From: Polyangiaceae bacterium
GTDB taxonomy: Bacteria; Myxococcota_A; Polyangia; Polyangiales; Polyangiaceae
Assembly (NCBI GenBank): GCA_016719945.1
Contig: JADJYE010000012.1
Span: forward strand, 62,001-126,000
Direction: 5' to 3'
DNA length: 64,000 nucleotides
Shown here: one piece after another, positions 26,891-36,490 of the stretch
Layout of the letters: each line of letters starts with the position of its first letter
Position numbering within the stretch: the first letter of the stretch is position 1
The notes under the pieces: generated by a model
What the model saw: only the letters and a program-made list of their open reading frames with translations
The model's database searches: none
What the model was told of the DNA's origin: nothing
Translations under genes and position numbers: made by a program

Positions 26891-29000
26891 CGATCCAGTC
26901 TCCGGGCCCGAGCCCCGCGCGCGCCGTTCGGCCAAGGAGACGCTGGGTCCAGACGGGCCGTTCGCCTCGCGGGCCGGGTACGAGCGTCGTGACGAGCAGC
27001 TCGCGATGGCCGAGGCCGTAGAGCGAGCGCTCGAGGACGACACGGTGCTGCTGTGCGAGGCAGGCACTGGGGTCGGCAAGACGCTCGCGTACCTCGTCCC
27101 CGCCGTGCTGAGCGGCAAGCGCGTCGTCGTCTCGACGGCGACGCGCGCCCTGCAGGATCAGATCGCCACGCGCGACCTGCCGGCGATCGCGCGTGCGCTC
27201 GGTCGGGAGCCCTCCGTGGCGATCGCGAAGGGCCTGAGCAACTACGTCTGCCTGAGGAGGCTCGCGGAGGCTCGGCGCGCGACGGATCTGGGCGCCGCGA
27301 GGCGTAGCCTGCCCGTGGTCGCCGAGTGGGCGCTGGCGTCGAAGACCGGTGACATCGCGGAGCTGACGACGGTCGCGGAGGACGACCCCGTGTGGGCCGA
27401 CGTGACCTCGTCCAGCGAGACGCGCGTCGGCGCGTCCTGTGCGCACTTCGATGAGTGCTTCGTGACGCGCATGCGGCGAGAGCTGTCGGCTGCGCGGATC
27501 GTGCTCGTGAACCACCACCTGTTCTTCGCGGACCTCGCGCTCCGCGCGAAGGCGGGGCCGGCGGCCGAGCGCGCGGGTGTCCTGCCGCCCTACGACGCCG
27601 TCATCTTCGACGAGGCGCACCGGATCGAGGACGTCGCGAGCGCGTTCTTCGGCGCGCGCGTGTCGACCGCCCAGATCGGCGCGCTGCTACGTGACGCGCT
27701 GCGCGCGTTCGGGAGCCTCTCCGAGCACGACGCGGCTCGAGCGGTGCGCCTCGCCGAGCACGCGCAGGGCGCGGCGGCCGCCTTCTTCTCCGCGCTGCGC
27801 CGCCTCGGCGAGCGCCTCCGCGCCCCGGAGACCCGGCTCTCCCGCTGGAGGCCGGAGGGCGAAGCGCGAGGTCTCGGCGCCGACGGTGACGGAGGGGCAG
27901 CGGGCCCGACCGCGAGGGTGACCCTCGGTCACGACGCGCTCTCGCGCGACGAGGAGCAGGCCCACCGTGAGCTCGACGACGCTCTCGACCACCTGGAGTC
28001 GTTCGCCGACGACCACGCGGTCAGCGACGCGATCGAGGTCGTGCGCCGTCGCGCGCGCGCGATCCGGGACGATCTCGCCGCGATCGTCGAGCCGGCGACG
28101 CACCACGTGGCGTGGATGGAGACCCGCGGCGACCACGTGGCGCTCAGCGCCTCGCTCGTCGACGTCGGGGGCGTGTTCCGAGAGCACGTGGTGGCGAAGG
28201 CCGGGGGCGTGGTGCTGACCAGCGCGACGCTCACCACGGTGCCCCTCGGCGGAGCCGGCGAGGAGGCAGGCCCATCGGGCTTCGCGTTCTTGCGGCGACG
28301 GCTCGGGCTCACCCAGACACACGTCCCGACCGACGAGCTCGAGCTCGCGTCCCCTTTCGACTTCGATGAGCGCGCCCTCTTGTATGTCCCCCGCGATCTC
28401 CCGGACGTCTCGCACCCGAGCTTCCTCGACCGCGTCGCGGAGCGAGCCGCGGAGCTCGTGCGCATGGTGGGCGGCGGCGCGTTCATGCTCACCACGAGCG
28501 TCCGCGCGATGCGCGCCCTCGGGGCGGCGCTCTCCCACAAGACCGGCCTCGACGTGCTCGTCCAGGGAGACGCGCCGAAGTCGGCGCTGTTGTCCCGGTT
28601 CCGAGAGCATGGAGACGCCGTGCTCGTCGCCACCCTGAGCTATTGGGAGGGGGTCGACGTCCCGGGGGACGCGCTGCGTCTGGTCATGTTCGACAAGCTG
28701 CCGTTCGCTGTCCCGACCGACGCCCTGGTCGCAGCCCGCTCGCGCAGGCTCGCGGAGGCCGGCCTCGACCCGTTCGCCGCCTACTCGGTGCCCGAGGCGG
28801 CGATCACGCTCAAGCAAGGCGTCGGCCGCCTGCTGCGGACCAAGTCCGATCGCGGGATCGTGGCGGTGTTCGACCACAGGCTCGTGACGCGGGCCTACGG
28901 TCAGCGGATCCTCGAGCGCCTGCCGGTCAAAGGGCGGACCGAGGAGCTCGAGGAGGTGGCCGCGTTCTGGGCCCGGCTGAGCTCGCAGCGGGCTCCCTAA
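26865..29000 (+). CDS. DinG/XPD-family ATP-dependent DNA helicase
   Basis: 711 residues from GTG 26865. Walker A is AGTGVGKT (66-73) and the DEAH box is at 249-252, with VLTSATL (motif III) and late motifs SYWEGVDVPG and QGVGRLLRTKSDRG (motif VI). Cysteines of the iron-sulfur cluster are at KGLSNYVC (129), GASC (192) and DECF (198). The expected fourth, usually four residues before Cys192, is Arg here. DinG/YoaA helicases unwind forks, D-loops and R-loops in DNA repair. The start overlaps the PilZ gene by 26 bp. Downstream, 43 bp separate it from the radical SAM gene. Confidence 0.85.
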   Translation: MAQTPVAADDPVSGPEPRARRSAKETLGPDGPFASRAGYERRDEQLAMAEAVERALEDDTVLLCEAGTGVGKTLAYLVPAVLSGKRVVVSTATRALQDQIATRDLPAIARALGREPSVAIAKGLSNYVCLRRLAEARRATDLGAARRSLPVVAEWALASKTGDIAELTTVAEDDPVWADVTSSSETRVGASCAHFDECFVTRMRRELSAARIVLVNHHLFFADLALRAKAGPAAERAGVLPPYDAVIFDEAHRIEDVASAFFGARVSTAQIGALLRDALRAFGSLSEHDAARAVRLAEHAQGAAAAFFSALRRLGERLRAPETRLSRWRPEGEARGLGADGDGGAAGPTARVTLGHDALSRDEEQAHRELDDALDHLESFADDHAVSDAIEVVRRRARAIRDDLAAIVEPATHHVAWMETRGDHVALSASLVDVGGVFREHVVAKAGGVVLTSATLTTVPLGGAGEEAGPSGFAFLRRRLGLTQTHVPTDELELASPFDFDERALLYVPRDLPDVSHPSFLDRVAERAAELVRMVGGGAFMLTTSVRAMRALGAALSHKTGLDVLVQGDAPKSALLSRFREHGDAVLVATLSYWEGVDVPGDALRLVMFDKLPFAVPTDALVAARSRRLAEAGLDPFAAYSVPEAAITLKQGVGRLLRTKSDRGIVAVFDHRLVTRAYGQRILERLPVKGRTEELEEVAAFWARLSSQRAP

Positions 29001-29043
29001 CCTATCGGCACCTCCCTGCGGGCCTTGTGCTAAAGCCGGCGAC

Positions 29044-31806
29044 ATGGACACTCCCGCTCCGCCGCCGCACCCCTACGCGGAGTTCCTTCCCCGCGTCACG
29101 AAGCCCGCCCGCTACGTCGGTGGTGAGGTCGGCTCACGGTCGAAGCCCTGGACCGCCGACGTCGCCAAGGTCTGCCTCGCGTTCCCGGACGTCTACGACA
29201 TCGGGATGAGCCACCTCGGCTTCAAGATCCTCTACAAGATCTTGAACGACGACCCGCGGACGCTCGCGGAGCGCTGCTACACGCCCTGGATCGATCTCGA
29301 AGCGGAGCTCAGGTCCCGCGCGCTGCCCCTGGTGTCGCTCGAGTCGAAGCGTCCGCTCAAGGACTTCGACGTCGTGGGCTTTTCGCTCCAGTTCGAGCTC
29401 ACCTTCTCGAACATCTTGACGATGCTCGACCTGGGGGGCATCCCCCTGCGAGCCGCCGCGCGAGGGGAGGGCGACCCGCTCGTGATCGCCGGCGGGCCCG
29501 TCGCGACGCACCCCGAGCCCATCGCCCCGTTCCTCGACGCCATCGCGATCGGCGACGGCGAGGAGACGGCCAGCCTGATCGCCGTGACGTTCAAGCGCAT
29601 GAGGGACGAGGGCCGCCCTCGCGCGGAGATCCTGCGCGCGCTCGCCAAGCTCAAGGGCGTCTACGTGCCCTCGCTGTACGAGACGGCGCCCGACCCCTCG
29701 ACTGGCCTGCACGTCGTGCTCCCCCCGAAGGATCCGGAGCTGCCGTTCCCGATCGAGCGCTCGCTCGTCGACATCCAGAAATACCCGTTCCCCGACGAGA
29801 GCCCGACGGGCGGGCCCGAGGCGATCTTCGATCGCATGTCGATCGAGGTCGCGCGAGGCTGCACCGAGGGTTGCCGGTTCTGCCAGGCTGGCATGATCTA
29901 CCGTCCGGTCCGCGAGCGCGATCCCGAGCAGATCGTGCAGACCGTGCTGTCGGCGGTGGACAAGAGCGGTCAAGACGAGGTCTCGCTGACGGCCCTGTCG
30001 ACCGCGGACGTGTCCTGCATCGCGCCGCTGATCAAGCGGGTCAGCGAGGAGCTCGCGCGGCGGAAGGTCTCGCTCGGCGTGTCGTCGTTGCGGGCGTACG
30101 GGCTCGAGCCAGAGCTGCTCGACGAGCTCAGGCGCGTGCGGGGGACCGGCCTGACGTTCGCCCCCGAGGCGGGGACGCAGCGCATGCGCGACGTCATCAA
30201 CAAGAACGTCACCGAGGCGCAGCTCCACGAGACGGCCGAGCGCGTCTTCTCGCGCGGCTGGGGGAAGATGAAGCTCTACTTCATCTGCGGGCTGCCGACC
30301 GAGACCGACGACGACGTGCGCGGCATCATCGACACGGGCCGCCGCACGCTCGAGGTCGGGCGTCGAGCAGCGGGCCGCGGCAAGCCGGCCGAGGTCGTCG
30401 TCAGCGTCTCGGTGCACGTCCCGAAGCCCCACACGCCCTTCCAGTGGTGCGCGCTCGACGACGCCGGGACCATCGCCCGCAAGCAGAAGATCCTGCAAGA
30501 CGAGGCGCGCAAGGTGAGAAACCTGAAGCTGCGCACGCACGACGCCGACGCCAGCGTCCTCGAGGGCATCTTCGCGCGCGGCGATCGCCGCCTCGGGGAC
30601 GTGCTCGAGCGCGCCTGGCGCGACGGCGCCCGCTTCGACTCGTGGGACGACCAGCTCGACCTCCCGGTCTGGCGCGCCGCGCTCGAGCTCCACGGGATCG
30701 ACACCGCCGCGTTCACCGGCACGTTGCCCACGGACGCGCGCCTGCCTTGGAGCCACATCGACGTCGGCCTCGAGGACGGCTTCCTCGCGCGCGAGTACCG
30801 CAAGGCCCTGAAGAGTCGCCTGAGCCCGCCCTGCGGGAAGGTCGCAGGGGCCTTCGTTCACCCGACGACCTCGGCCGAAGCGAAGGCAGAGTCGCGCAGG
30901 CTCGTCTGCTATGACTGCGGCGTCGCCTGCGACATGACGCAGATGAGGCAGGAGCGCGTCACGTTCCTCGAGGAGCTCGAGGCCGCGCCCCGCCGCCTCC
31001 CGGTGCTCGCCCACGGGCCGCTCGCGCGGCCCGACCGCTACCGCTTCTGGTTCGAGAAGGTCGGCCCCGTCGCGCTCATCGGCCACCTCGATCTCATCCG
31101 CGAGCTGCCGCGCGTGTTCCGGCGGGTCGGCGTCGAGCTCGCGTACACCGGCGGCTTCCACCCGAAGCCCGACATGACGTTCTCGCCCGCGCTGTCACTG
31201 GGCGTCATGAGCCTCGAGGAAGCGGTCGACATCAAGCTGCGTGCGGAGCTCGAGCCGAGCCGCCTCGCGGAGCTGTGCGCGGAGATGACGCGCAGGGCGC
31301 CGCTCGGGCTGACGTTCATGCGCGCGGAGCGGCTCGCCGCTGGCGCTCCCAGCATCTCCAGGAGCATCGCGGGGGCCCGGTACGCGATCGTCGCCAGCCG
31401 AGCGGCGCTGGCCGACCGGCTCGGACCGGGCCGCGACGTCGACAGCTTCCTCGCCGGTCGCGCCGAACAGGTCATGTCCGAGGCGAGCATCCGCGTGCGG
31501 CGAACCGTCGGGGATCTCTCCAAGATGGTCGACGTCCGCAGCTACCTGCGCGCGCTGACCCCTCTCGCCGAGGGCGGGCGGCGGGCGGTCGCCCGCGCCG
31601 GGCTGATCGGCGACCTGGTCGGCTTCGAGGCCGAGGTCATCATCACGGGAGGTGGCGCGGCCAAGCCGATCGAGATCGCGGAGGTCGCGCTGGGAGAGCA
31701 GGCGACGGGGCTCGGCGTGCAGCTCGTGCGGATGGCCATGGTCCTCGGCGACGGCGCCGCGGAGCCGCTGCGCGACGAGGCTCCCCAGCCGGCGGCGCTT
31801 GCGTGA
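29044..31806 (+). CDS. B12-binding-type radical SAM protein fused to DUF2344
   Basis: 920 residues. An N-terminal region (about 40-230) has the look of a degenerate B12-binding fold (VCLAFPDVYDIGMSHLGFKI). The radical SAM core carries the cluster-binding Cys273-x3-Cys277-x2-Cys280 (RGCTEGCRFC). A Cys motif (CYDCGVACDM) precedes the C-terminal DUF2344 domain (YRFWFEKVGPVALIGHLDLI, AYTGGFHPKPDMTFSPALSL). In other bacteria these two parts (TIGR03960 and TIGR03936 types) are often separate adjacent genes. The reaction is unknown; gene neighbourhoods elsewhere suggest a link to ribosome or RNA maturation. The next gene's GTG overlaps its stop. Confidence 0.85.
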   Translation: MDTPAPPPHPYAEFLPRVTKPARYVGGEVGSRSKPWTADVAKVCLAFPDVYDIGMSHLGFKILYKILNDDPRTLAERCYTPWIDLEAELRSRALPLVSLESKRPLKDFDVVGFSLQFELTFSNILTMLDLGGIPLRAAARGEGDPLVIAGGPVATHPEPIAPFLDAIAIGDGEETASLIAVTFKRMRDEGRPRAEILRALAKLKGVYVPSLYETAPDPSTGLHVVLPPKDPELPFPIERSLVDIQKYPFPDESPTGGPEAIFDRMSIEVARGCTEGCRFCQAGMIYRPVRERDPEQIVQTVLSAVDKSGQDEVSLTALSTADVSCIAPLIKRVSEELARRKVSLGVSSLRAYGLEPELLDELRRVRGTGLTFAPEAGTQRMRDVINKNVTEAQLHETAERVFSRGWGKMKLYFICGLPTETDDDVRGIIDTGRRTLEVGRRAAGRGKPAEVVVSVSVHVPKPHTPFQWCALDDAGTIARKQKILQDEARKVRNLKLRTHDADASVLEGIFARGDRRLGDVLERAWRDGARFDSWDDQLDLPVWRAALELHGIDTAAFTGTLPTDARLPWSHIDVGLEDGFLAREYRKALKSRLSPPCGKVAGAFVHPTTSAEAKAESRRLVCYDCGVACDMTQMRQERVTFLEELEAAPRRLPVLAHGPLARPDRYRFWFEKVGPVALIGHLDLIRELPRVFRRVGVELAYTGGFHPKPDMTFSPALSLGVMSLEEAVDIKLRAELEPSRLAELCAEMTRRAPLGLTFMRAERLAAGAPSISRSIAGARYAIVASRAALADRLGPGRDVDSFLAGRAEQVMSEASIRVRRTVGDLSKMVDVRSYLRALTPLAEGGRRAVARAGLIGDLVGFEAEVIITGGGAAKPIEIAEVALGEQATGLGVQLVRMAMVLGDGAAEPLRDEAPQPAALA

Positions 31807-32492
31807 GCTCGGAGGGGCTGAGGAAGGGCGCCGATCCGTGGGTCGCAGGGGCGCTGGCAGCGGCGGCGCTCCACGATCTATCGAACCTGCTCGCGGTCGC
31901 GAGGACGAGCGCGCACCTGGCGTCGTCCTCGCTCGAGGATCACGCCTTCGTGGCCCGACACCTGGAGAAGATCGCGCGCAAGCTCGACGAGGCCGAGGCG
32001 CTCGCGCGGCGGCTGCTCGCGGTCGCGCGTGGCGAGCGGGTGGTGGCGCGTGAGGTCACGCTCGAGGAGGTGCTCGCGGCGGGCGCCCGCGACCTGTCAG
32101 TGCCTTCGGGCGTGACACTGGAGCTCGCGGCGGGCGCCGGCGCGACCTGCGTGGCGTGCGAAGTGTTCCTCCTCGGCCGGGCGATCGCGGATCTCGTCGA
32201 CAACGCCTTCGCCGCGATCCGAGACAGCGGGGTGGGCAGGGTCGTGGTCGTCGACGCGAGCGCGACCGAGGCGGGCACGACGATCTGGATCTGCGACGAT
32301 GGCCCCGGGCTGTCGCCCGAGGTCGCGTTCGCCAACGTGACGTCGAAGCCCGGCGGCAGCGGCCTCGGGTTGCTCGTCGCGCGCGCCATCGCCCAAGCCC
32401 ACGGCGGCACCCTGCAGCTGAAGCGCCGGGCGCCGTACGCGACGGCGCTCGAGCTCTTCGTGCCCAAGGGCTCGTTCGCTCCAGGCGACTAG
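31803..32492 (+). CDS. Small cytoplasmic histidine-kinase-like ATPase
   Basis: 229 residues from GTG 31803. An H-box-like helix ALHDLSNLLAVARTSAHL places His24 in the HDLxNxL form found in simplified sensor kinases. A GHKL ATPase domain follows with an N box (AIADLVDNAFAAI), DDGPGLS (G1) and GGSGLGLLVARAIAQAHGG (G2). There is no sensor or membrane segment, so input must come from a partner. Translational coupling to the radical SAM gene (four-base overlap) is unusual and may be incidental. No receiver gene is adjacent; the nearest is at 55389. Confidence 0.75.
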   Translation: MSSEGLRKGADPWVAGALAAAALHDLSNLLAVARTSAHLASSSLEDHAFVARHLEKIARKLDEAEALARRLLAVARGERVVAREVTLEEVLAAGARDLSVPSGVTLELAAGAGATCVACEVFLLGRAIADLVDNAFAAIRDSGVGRVVVVDASATEAGTTIWICDDGPGLSPEVAFANVTSKPGGSGLGLLVARAIAQAHGGTLQLKRRAPYATALELFVPKGSFAPGD

Positions 32493-33082
32493 GCGCTGAA
32501 CTCGCCGGTCTCGACGGGGATCGACGTCTTGGGGGCCTTGACGGCGTAGCTGAGCGCCAAGGTCTCGACGAGCACAGCGCGGTAGATCGCGTGGACCTCG
32601 TCGACGTCGAGCTCGTCGGCGTGGGTCTCGAGCGCGGCCGCGACGTGGTCCTGTACGTAGCGCAGCACATGCGGCTGCTCCATCGCGACGACGTCGTCCG
32701 ACTCGACGACCTCCGCCGGGTCGACCCTGCGGATCTCCTCGTCGAGCGCGAGGGCCTCCTCGACGCTCTTGAGGGACGTCTCGTCGATCGCGTCGATCTC
32801 ACCCGGGAACGCGCGTTCGAACGCGAGGTAGACCGCGATCATCAGGAAATAGCCTACGCCGACGACGGGCTCCTTCTTGTAGCGGCCGACCCTCTCGCTC
32901 ATGTGGTCCGCGAGGATGGGCTGGTCTCGTTCGAAGCGCTCGAGCGCCTCGTTCATGAGGTCGCTCGCGTCCTCGACGTCGTCGACGTCGGCCGACAGAT
33001 CGTCCTCGAGGCGGCTCAGCACGCCCTCGGGGACCTTCGCGTACGCGGGGACGGGACGGATCGCTGCGCGCCTTACCCACAC
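32489..33082 (-). CDS. Conserved acidic protein of unknown function
   Basis: 197 residues from GTG 33082, rich in Asp, Glu, Val and Ala with alternating helices (SRLEDDLSADVDDVEDASDL, YRAVLVETLALSYAVKAP). It contains a central block, NEALERFERDQPILADHMSE. No signal, membrane segment or known motif is visible. It is the last gene of the long minus-strand run, 38 bp after the BatE-like gene, and converges on the kinase-like gene with a four-base overlap. It may belong to the MoxR/Bat operon. I do not recognise it. Confidence 0.6.
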   Translation of the reverse strand: MWVRRAAIRPVPAYAKVPEGVLSRLEDDLSADVDDVEDASDLMNEALERFERDQPILADHMSERVGRYKKEPVVGVGYFLMIAVYLAFERAFPGEIDAIDETSLKSVEEALALDEEIRRVDPAEVVESDDVVAMEQPHVLRYVQDHVAAALETHADELDVDEVHAIYRAVLVETLALSYAVKAPKTSIPVETGEFSA

Positions 33083-33120
33083 GGCCGCGAGCTTACAGGA
33101 AACTCCGCTGCGCGCGGGCG

Positions 33121-33948
33121 CTAGCGCTGCGAGCCCCGCTTCGTGATCACGGTGCGCACATCGCGGTAGGGGGCCCACCCTTCGTAGTTGCCCCAGCGCA
33201 CGAGGACCTTGTCGTCTCGGCGCGGGCCGAGCTCGACCAGGCTCGCCTCGGGGATCTCGGGCGCGTCCGTGCGCTTGCCTTCATCGGTCTCGAGGGTCGT
33301 CGACGGCGCGACGATCACCCCTGCGCGGCGGGTCTCCGCGTGGTCTCGCGCGAAGTAGGCGAGCGGCGCGAGCACGAGCAGCAGCGCGAGCGCGATCGGC
33401 GCCAGCACCGCGCCCACGACGTGGACCCAGCCCGCGGGCCTCCAGCGCAACAGGATGCCGAGCCCGAGCAGCAGCGACGCGCCCATCGCCGCGAGCGACC
33501 ACACCACCGGCGACAACAGCTCCATGACCACGCGGTCGAGCGAGGGTCGGACGATGACGTCGTTCTTGTCCTGCCGCGAGCGGCGCCGCGCCACCTCCGC
33601 GCGGACCGCGTCGAGCGCTCGCTCGGCCTCGGCGTCGCCCGGCCTGAGCCGCGCAGCCTCCTCGAACCCCGCCGCGGCGCGCCCCAGATCGCCCGGCGTC
33701 GCGCTGTCGCTGCGCGCGCGCAGGGCGTAGGAGAGGCCGCGGTTGAAGCTCACGTCCGGGTGGAGCACGCCCGCGTCGGCGAGCCCCTCGAGCTCCAAGA
33801 TCGCGCCGTCGTGGTCGCCCTTCTCGAGGGCGGCGATCGCCCGCCCGAGCTCCTCGGCGGGGACCGCCGAGTCGGCGGCTCGCGCGGGGAGCGGGAGCCA
33901 GAGCAGCCCCGCGAACAGGGCGAGCGCGGCGAGCCAGCGCATGCTCAT
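33121..33948 (-). CDS. BatE-like TPR and SH3-type membrane protein
   Basis: 275 residues. A cleavable signal (RWLAALALFAGLLWLPLPAR) leads to a TPR block (LGRAIAALEKGDHDGAILEL, HPDVSFNRGLSYALRARSD), two membrane helices (about 140-205), and a C-terminal SH3-like part (DDKVLVRWGNYEGWAPYRDV). This is the BatE arrangement. Bat proteins accompany MoxR ATPases and VWA proteins in envelope or stress functions. ATG 33948 overlaps the stop of the BatD-like gene. Confidence 0.7.
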   Translation of the reverse strand: MSMRWLAALALFAGLLWLPLPARAADSAVPAEELGRAIAALEKGDHDGAILELEGLADAGVLHPDVSFNRGLSYALRARSDSATPGDLGRAAAGFEEAARLRPGDAEAERALDAVRAEVARRRSRQDKNDVIVRPSLDRVVMELLSPVVWSLAAMGASLLLGLGILLRWRPAGWVHVVGAVLAPIALALLLVLAPLAYFARDHAETRRAGVIVAPSTTLETDEGKRTDAPEIPEASLVELGPRRDDKVLVRWGNYEGWAPYRDVRTVITKRGSQR

Positions 33949-35402
33949 GCCTCGAGCCTCTTGGTGAGCGCCTTCGCCCGCCCACGCAGCGCCTCGATGG
34001 CGGCCTCGTCGACGCTGGGTAGGAAGCGCAGGGCCTCGCATTGCTCCAAGACCTCGACGGACTCCTTCACGGCCTCGGCGTCGAGGCCGTGAGAGGCGAG
34101 CGCCGAGCGCAGCTCGTCGACCCTGAAGCCGCGCGTCTTGAGGCTCGTCTTGGCCTCGAGGGCCGCGTGCACCGCGCGCTCGAGGGCCGCGCAGACGGTC
34201 CGCGGGTCGTTCGCCTTGTCGGCCTTCGCCGCCTCCCTCCAGGCGCTCTTCTGCTTGTCGCGCAGGACGGCCGAGCCGCTGCGCCGACGTTCGCTCACCG
34301 AGCGCCGGGCGCGGACGAGCGCGATCAACCCGATCGCCAGCAGCGGCGGGCCCGCGAGCCCGAGGGCGAACAGCGGCACGGTGACCTCGCGCTCGACCTC
34401 GGGCTTGAACGCCTTCGGCTTGGAGCGAGGCTTGGGCAGCTCGGCGAGCGGGTCGCGCGACCCGTCGGGCGATGTGTCCCCGCCCTGTGAGAACCCATCG
34501 CGGGCGTCGACCGTGACGACGCCGAGCGCCACCTTGAGCACGTCGTACTTCTTCGCGACGGGGTCGAACGTCGGCAGCTCGATCGCGCCGAGGTCGACCT
34601 CGCCCGCGGTCTCGAGGCGGACGAGGTACTCGAGGGTGCGGGTGCCGGCGACGCGACCGGCGCGGGCAGCGACGGAGTCCGTGCGCTGCGGCGACAGCCA
34701 CTTCACGCCCTTCACGGCGGGCAGGCGCACCGCAGGCGGCACGTTGCCGATCCCCTCGATCTTCACCGTGACGCCGACGGAGCCTCCCTGCGCGATGCGC
34801 CGATTGGCCACCGTCGCCGTGAGCGTGAACTTGCCCACGTCGCCGGCTACGTACCCGCTCGGCCGCCCCTCCTCGGGAGTGTCGATGACGTCGATCACGA
34901 CGTCGTTCGACGCCTTCAACACGCGCGAGCCGATGTCGCGCCCCTTGAACCGCGCGCTCATCGCGCCGGTCGACAGCTTGCCCGCGCGCAGCGGGATCAG
35001 CGCCACGCGCTCGACCAGCCGAGCTCCGTAAGGCTCTCCCTTCACGGTGGTGAACACCGGGCTCGTCGCGCCCGGGTCGAGCAGCAGCGGGTAACGGAGG
35101 AAATCGGCGTACTTCGGATCGTGCCGCTCACTCATCTCGTACTTCGAGCGGAAGTAGAGGTACACCGAGAGGATGACCTGCTCGCCGACGTACGCCGACG
35201 TCTTGTCGGGGACGGCGCGCAAGAACACGACGTCCTCGATTGGCCCGTTGGGCAGCGCCAGCTCCTTCGCGGTCGGCGTCTCCTCGCCCGACGGCGGAGG
35301 GTCGAGCTGAGCGCGCGCGGCGCGCGGCTCGAGCAGCAGCGTGGCTGCGAAGGTGACCGCCACGAGCGCCGCCCTGAGGGTGAAGCCGATCGCGGCGCTC
35401 AC
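33945..35402 (-). CDS. BatD-like membrane protein
   Basis: 485 residues from GTG 35402. A signal peptide ending ARAQ is followed by a large beta-sandwich periplasmic region of the oxygen-tolerance BatD type (VPDKTSAYVGEQVILSVYLY, VGKFTLTATVANRRIAQGGS, VGVTVKIEGIGN). One membrane helix (about 320-345) leads to a cytoplasmic helical tail. GTG overlaps the TPR gene stop in a GTGA. In Bacteroides, Bat proteins aid aerotolerance; in other phyla the operon is linked to envelope stress. Confidence 0.75.
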   Translation of the reverse strand: MSAAIGFTLRAALVAVTFAATLLLEPRAARAQLDPPPSGEETPTAKELALPNGPIEDVVFLRAVPDKTSAYVGEQVILSVYLYFRSKYEMSERHDPKYADFLRYPLLLDPGATSPVFTTVKGEPYGARLVERVALIPLRAGKLSTGAMSARFKGRDIGSRVLKASNDVVIDVIDTPEEGRPSGYVAGDVGKFTLTATVANRRIAQGGSVGVTVKIEGIGNVPPAVRLPAVKGVKWLSPQRTDSVAARAGRVAGTRTLEYLVRLETAGEVDLGAIELPTFDPVAKKYDVLKVALGVVTVDARDGFSQGGDTSPDGSRDPLAELPKPRSKPKAFKPEVEREVTVPLFALGLAGPPLLAIGLIALVRARRSVSERRRSGSAVLRDKQKSAWREAAKADKANDPRTVCAALERAVHAALEAKTSLKTRGFRVDELRSALASHGLDAEAVKESVEVLEQCEALRFLPSVDEAAIEALRGRAKALTKRLEA

Positions 35403-36490
35403 TTGTCCTCGAGCTGACGCCGAGGCCGCTCGTTGCGCTTCTTGGCGTCCTCTTGCTGGTAGGTGTCCATGCCTTCGAACCGCTCGAGGATGCGATCTCC
35501 CTGATCTCCACCGGGCGCGCGCCCGTCTGGCTCCGCGGGCTTGGGATCCTCGTTCGGCTCTTGCCCGTCCTCGGGTTTGTCGTCCCCGCCGTCCTGATCT
35601 TGTCCACCGTCCGGGCCGGCGTCCTCGGCGCCTCCGCCCGCGTCCGGGCCGGCGTCTTCGCCCGCGTCGGGCTCGCCGCCATCCTGCCCGCCGCCGTCGA
35701 CGTCGCCGTCTTGCTGGTTCGGATCGCCGCCGTCCTGATCTTGCCCGCCGTCGGGGTCCTGAGGGTCTTGCTGGGGGGCCGCGCCGTCCGCGCCAGCGTC
35801 CGGCCGCATCTCCTCGAGTCGCCGCAGCGCGACCGCCCGGTTCCACGAGGCGTCGCGGCCGATGCCGTCTCCGCCCGAGTCCTCCGCGACGCCAGGCACC
35901 AGCTTCAGCGCCTCCTCGTAGGCGCCGATCGCCTTCTCGTAGTCCATGCGCAGAAAATTCAGGTTGCCCGCGAGGTAATAGGCCCGGGCGCGAAGCTCCG
36001 CGGGCACGCGCGAGTCCTTGGCGATCCCGAGGGCCACGATCAGGCCGCACTCGACCTGGTTCGATCGCTTCTGCGCCGTCTCTGCGAGCTGTTCGAGGCC
36101 CTCCCCGGCGTCGATCTTCTCGAGCAGCTTCTTCTCGTCGCCGAAGCGCTCGCCGAACTTCTCGGCGAGGTGGAACAGCACCAGCCCGAGATCGAACGTG
36201 CCGTCGGAGCGCTGGGCGAGGTTCTTGGGGAGGTTGATCTTCGCCTCCTTGCAGCCCTCGATGTCGAGGTACTCGGTCAGCACCTCCTCGGCGTTTTCGA
36301 ACTGCCCGTCCTCGACCATGTCGAGCGCGCGGTTCACGTCCGGGTTCTCCCGTTCGAAGGGCTTCTTCGGGTCCCAGCCGCTGCAGCCGAGGCCCATCAC
36401 GCCTTGCCCGAGCGCCCCTATGAAGCACGCGGCCAAGAAGCCGGAGAGCACCGCGCGGTGGGTGAAGATCTTCAGCAGGCGCTCACGCAC
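35399..36490 (-). CDS. BatC-like TPR protein with long acidic Asp/Gly/Gln tail
   Basis: 363 residues. The N-terminus has one hydrophobic segment ending in a Cys (FIGALGQGVMGLGC), possibly a lipoprotein or anchor. A TPR-like part follows (MVEDGQFENAEEVLTEYLDI, AYYLAGNLNFLRMDYEKAIG). From about residue 225 to 345 the chain is nearly all Asp, Gly, Gln, Pro and Glu (DPDGGQDQDGGDPNQQ and similar), then a basic end. Such tails occur in BatC proteins. It overlaps the VWA gene before it by eight bases and the BatD-like gene after it by four. Confidence 0.7.
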   Translation of the reverse strand: MRERLLKIFTHRAVLSGFLAACFIGALGQGVMGLGCSGWDPKKPFERENPDVNRALDMVEDGQFENAEEVLTEYLDIEGCKEAKINLPKNLAQRSDGTFDLGLVLFHLAEKFGERFGDEKKLLEKIDAGEGLEQLAETAQKRSNQVECGLIVALGIAKDSRVPAELRARAYYLAGNLNFLRMDYEKAIGAYEEALKLVPGVAEDSGGDGIGRDASWNRAVALRRLEEMRPDAGADGAAPQQDPQDPDGGQDQDGGDPNQQDGDVDGGGQDGGEPDAGEDAGPDAGGGAEDAGPDGGQDQDGGDDKPEDGQEPNEDPKPAEPDGRAPGGDQGDRILERFEGMDTYQQEDAKKRNERPRRQLEDK

